Origin: Domibacillus mangrovi
GTDB lineage: Bacteria; Bacillota; Bacilli; Bacillales; Domibacillaceae
Direction: 5' to 3'
Assembly: GCF_001906925.1 (NCBI RefSeq)
Contig: NZ_MRWQ01000006.1
Coordinates: 310,001 to 374,000, forward strand
DNA: 64,000 bases
Shown: piece after piece, positions 62,275-64,000 of the stretch
How positions within the stretch are numbered: position 1 is the first letter of the stretch
How the letters are laid out: every line of letters begins with the position of its first letter
Made by a program: the position numbers and the translations under genes
The notes under the pieces: model-generated
What the model saw: only the letters and a program-made list of their open reading frames with translations
Database searches by the model: none
What the model was told of the DNA's origin: nothing

Positions 62275-63837
62275 TTATACGATTTCTTTTTCCCCAGATT
62301 TTAATTCACTTTCTTTCACAATTTCATGCACTGGAATATGCCCGTAGTCTTTCACCATCCATTTCAGGAAACCAATGATCATGACAATTAAAATAAATGT
62401 TAATGGGACAGCCGTGATAATCGCTGCTGTTTTAATCGTGTTTAATGGAGCTTTGATCAGGATCATCGTCAATGGTACAACGGCTAACATGACACACCAA
62501 AATAGTCTTAGCAATGCTGAAGGATCTTGGTTATTCTTAAGCCCCGGCGTTACTGTGGCAGCCAATGTATAAGAAGCTGAATCCAATGTCGTTGCGAGGA
62601 ACAATGTAGATATAATGGTGAACATCAAGATAAATAGGCTACTCCACGGAAGTTCTCCAAGAATTTGCATAATGACAACGTTTCCACCTAAGCTGTCTAG
62701 GACTCCTGGAACATTAATGGCACCTGTAATGTTTTTATTCATACTAAAGTTTGATAAAATCCCAAAGAAGAACCAGCATCCCAGACTTCCGCTTATGACC
62801 ATGTTAAGAATGAGTTCCTTTATTTTGCGGCCTTTTGAAACCTTCGTTACAAATATCGCCATGAAAGGCGTATACGTGATCCAATATAACCAGTAAAAAA
62901 TAGTCCATCCTTCAGGAAAGCCACCATTGTCAATTGGATCTGTCCATAAACTCATGTGGATAAAGTTTTGGAACATTAATCCAAGGCCATTTGTTGTATT
63001 TTTAAGAATAAATATACTTGGGCCCATAATGAAAAGAAGCAGTGCAAACCCGATAGCGAAATAAGTGTTCAAATCACTAATTCGTTTCATTCCTTTTTCA
63101 ATACCGATGTAGGAGCTTAAGGAATAAATAATTGAAATAATGATGACGATGATGATATTCATTGTAAAGCTGCTGCCAATGCCTAAAACTTTTGCAATAC
63201 CTTCAGAAATCAATGGGATACTCAAGGCAAGAGTGATGCTTAAACCACCGAAACATGTAAAGATAAAAATTAAATCAATGATTTTACCAATCCAAGCTTT
63301 CGACTGCCAGCCAGTAATGGATAGGAAAACGGCACTTAGGCTCAAGCCTTTGTTTTTACGAACATGAAAATGGTAGGCTACAGGGAGAGCTGCAATGCAA
63401 TAGAGCCCCCATGCGCTGAATCCCCAATGAAATAAATTATAAGCCATGGCCCATTCATACGCTCCACTCGACTCAGGTGTAACGCCTAATGCAGGTGTTG
63501 TATAATAATAGGCCCACTCGACAAAACCCCAGTATACAGTTGCTGAACCTAAACCAGCGGATAGCATCATGGCAACCCAGCTAAAGTTGGAATACTCCGG
63601 CTTCACATGATCTAAGCGAATATTTCCAAATTTGCTAAAAAATAGGTATATAAGAGTTAGAAAGGAAAGAAAGGTGAAAATGAGTGTATACGAACCAAAT
63701 AAAGTAGTGAATGTATTAAATAGCCAGTTTGCAGCTTCCGTCCCTTGCTCAGGCTTAGCGGCTAGGTAAAATACAATACCTAAGATTAGAGCTAAACTCG
63801 TAATTATGAGCTTTAAATCATATTTTCGTTCTTTCAT
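62275..63837 (-). CDS. BCCT family betaine/carnitine/choline transporter
   Basis: Encodes 520 residues with twelve membrane helices. The family signature around residue 320 (LYWITYTPFMAIFVTKVSKG) and the aromatic box region (GWTIFYWLYWITY) are present, as are SAGLGSATVYWGFVEWAYYY and NLFHWGFSAWGLY. BCCT proteins take up quaternary ammonium compounds for osmoprotection or as nutrients. The neighbour upstream on the same strand is an enolase-superfamily gene, which points to catabolism rather than only osmoprotection. aaaggaggg precedes the ATG. Confidence 0.92.
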   Translation of the reverse strand: MKERKYDLKLIITSLALILGIVFYLAAKPEQGTEAANWLFNTFTTLFGSYTLIFTFLSFLTLIYLFFSKFGNIRLDHVKPEYSNFSWVAMMLSAGLGSATVYWGFVEWAYYYTTPALGVTPESSGAYEWAMAYNLFHWGFSAWGLYCIAALPVAYHFHVRKNKGLSLSAVFLSITGWQSKAWIGKIIDLIFIFTCFGGLSITLALSIPLISEGIAKVLGIGSSFTMNIIIVIIISIIYSLSSYIGIEKGMKRISDLNTYFAIGFALLLFIMGPSIFILKNTTNGLGLMFQNFIHMSLWTDPIDNGGFPEGWTIFYWLYWITYTPFMAIFVTKVSKGRKIKELILNMVISGSLGCWFFFGILSNFSMNKNITGAINVPGVLDSLGGNVVIMQILGELPWSSLFILMFTIISTLFLATTLDSASYTLAATVTPGLKNNQDPSALLRLFWCVMLAVVPLTMILIKAPLNTIKTAAIITAVPLTFILIVMIIGFLKWMVKDYGHIPVHEIVKESELKSGEKEIV

Positions 63838-63873
63838 AATAGTTATTCCCTCCTTTTGGATGCACGCTTTATA

Positions 63874-64000
63874 CTAAAAAATCTGATATTTCGAAATGAC
63901 CCGTTCATTTAATTCAATTCCAAGACCGGGCAGATCCGGCACTTTCACATGGCCATTGATGCACTGAATCGGGTTTACTACTAAATCTTTAAACAAAGGA
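63874..64000 (-). CDS. Enolase-superfamily (MR/MLE) enzyme, C-terminal part
   Basis: Only the last 41 codons lie in the window (PLFKDLVVNPIQCINGHVKV, PDLPGLGIELNERVI). This tail is typical of mandelate racemase/muconate lactonizing enzyme relatives. Beside a BCCT transporter it could be a betaine epimerase of the HpbD type, which acts on hydroxyproline or proline betaine. That is inference, since the catalytic part is outside. Confidence 0.75.
   Translation of the reverse strand, partial: PLFKDLVVNPIQCINGHVKVPDLPGLGIELNERVISKYQIF

Overview
The window comes from a low-GC, endospore-forming Bacillaceae bacterium. The block lexA / yneA-yneB-ynzC-tkt-yneF (3.8-8.4 kb) has the Bacillus order. Alpha/beta and H-type small acid-soluble spore proteins, CotD-like and YjcZ-type sporulation proteins, a YhcN/YlaJ lipoprotein and a KinB-like orphan kinase all indicate a spore-former. 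The species cannot be fixed from sequence alone.

Layout. 0-3.2 kb: YjzC fragment, small membrane protein, Na/phosphate transporter. 3.3-8.4 kb: YneF, transketolase, YnzC and the SOS block with three LexA boxes. 8.6-14.2 kb: small membrane proteins, a three-gene ABC-2 exporter, a chemoreceptor. 14.3-34 kb: accessory region of small hypothetical proteins, two IDEAL-domain proteins, a SigH paralogue, a DUF2971 protein, spore genes, diaminopimelate dehydrogenase, phage-type genes (DnaD-domain protein, dimeric dUTPase, zinc-metalloprotease fold), a gutted TnpB element and a sporulation-type histidine kinase. 34-45 kb: TauE/SafE exporter beside a broken LysR gene, then a long LacI-controlled operon (two permeases, ATPase, binding protein, unknown 429-residue protein, PHP-domain hydrolase, MATE exporter). 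45-54 kb: decayed sensor gene, L,D-transpeptidase, a c-di-GMP riboswitch ahead of an SLH-domain surface protein, SspH, sporulation lipoprotein, a GGDEF cyclase. 54-64 kb: second copy of the cotD-yjcZ locus with decayed cotD, histidine phosphatase variant, broken IclR gene, PAP2 phosphatases (one intact, one relic), and a betaine-type transporter beside an enolase-superfamily gene.

Most unusual is a roughly 150-265 bp structured repeat present in six copies plus fragments. It starts with a perfect hairpin and ends in a long stem and the motif gcgggataaa. Long copies carry two loops of the form RUCCU, which recalls the Bacillaceae-1 RNA motif. In several places its 3' end sits directly upstream of the ribosome binding site of the next gene, so it may act as a mobile 5' leader. 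Many genes are decayed: at least eleven pseudogenes or relics were found, several with only one or two lesions.

Two systems are functionally coherent. One is c-di-GMP signalling: a GEMM-I-type riboswitch before a surface protein, a diguanylate cyclase 4 kb away, and a decayed 7TMR-like sensor. The other is the LacI operon, which looks like uptake, hydrolysis and export of an unidentified compound, with a tandemly duplicated operator region upstream.
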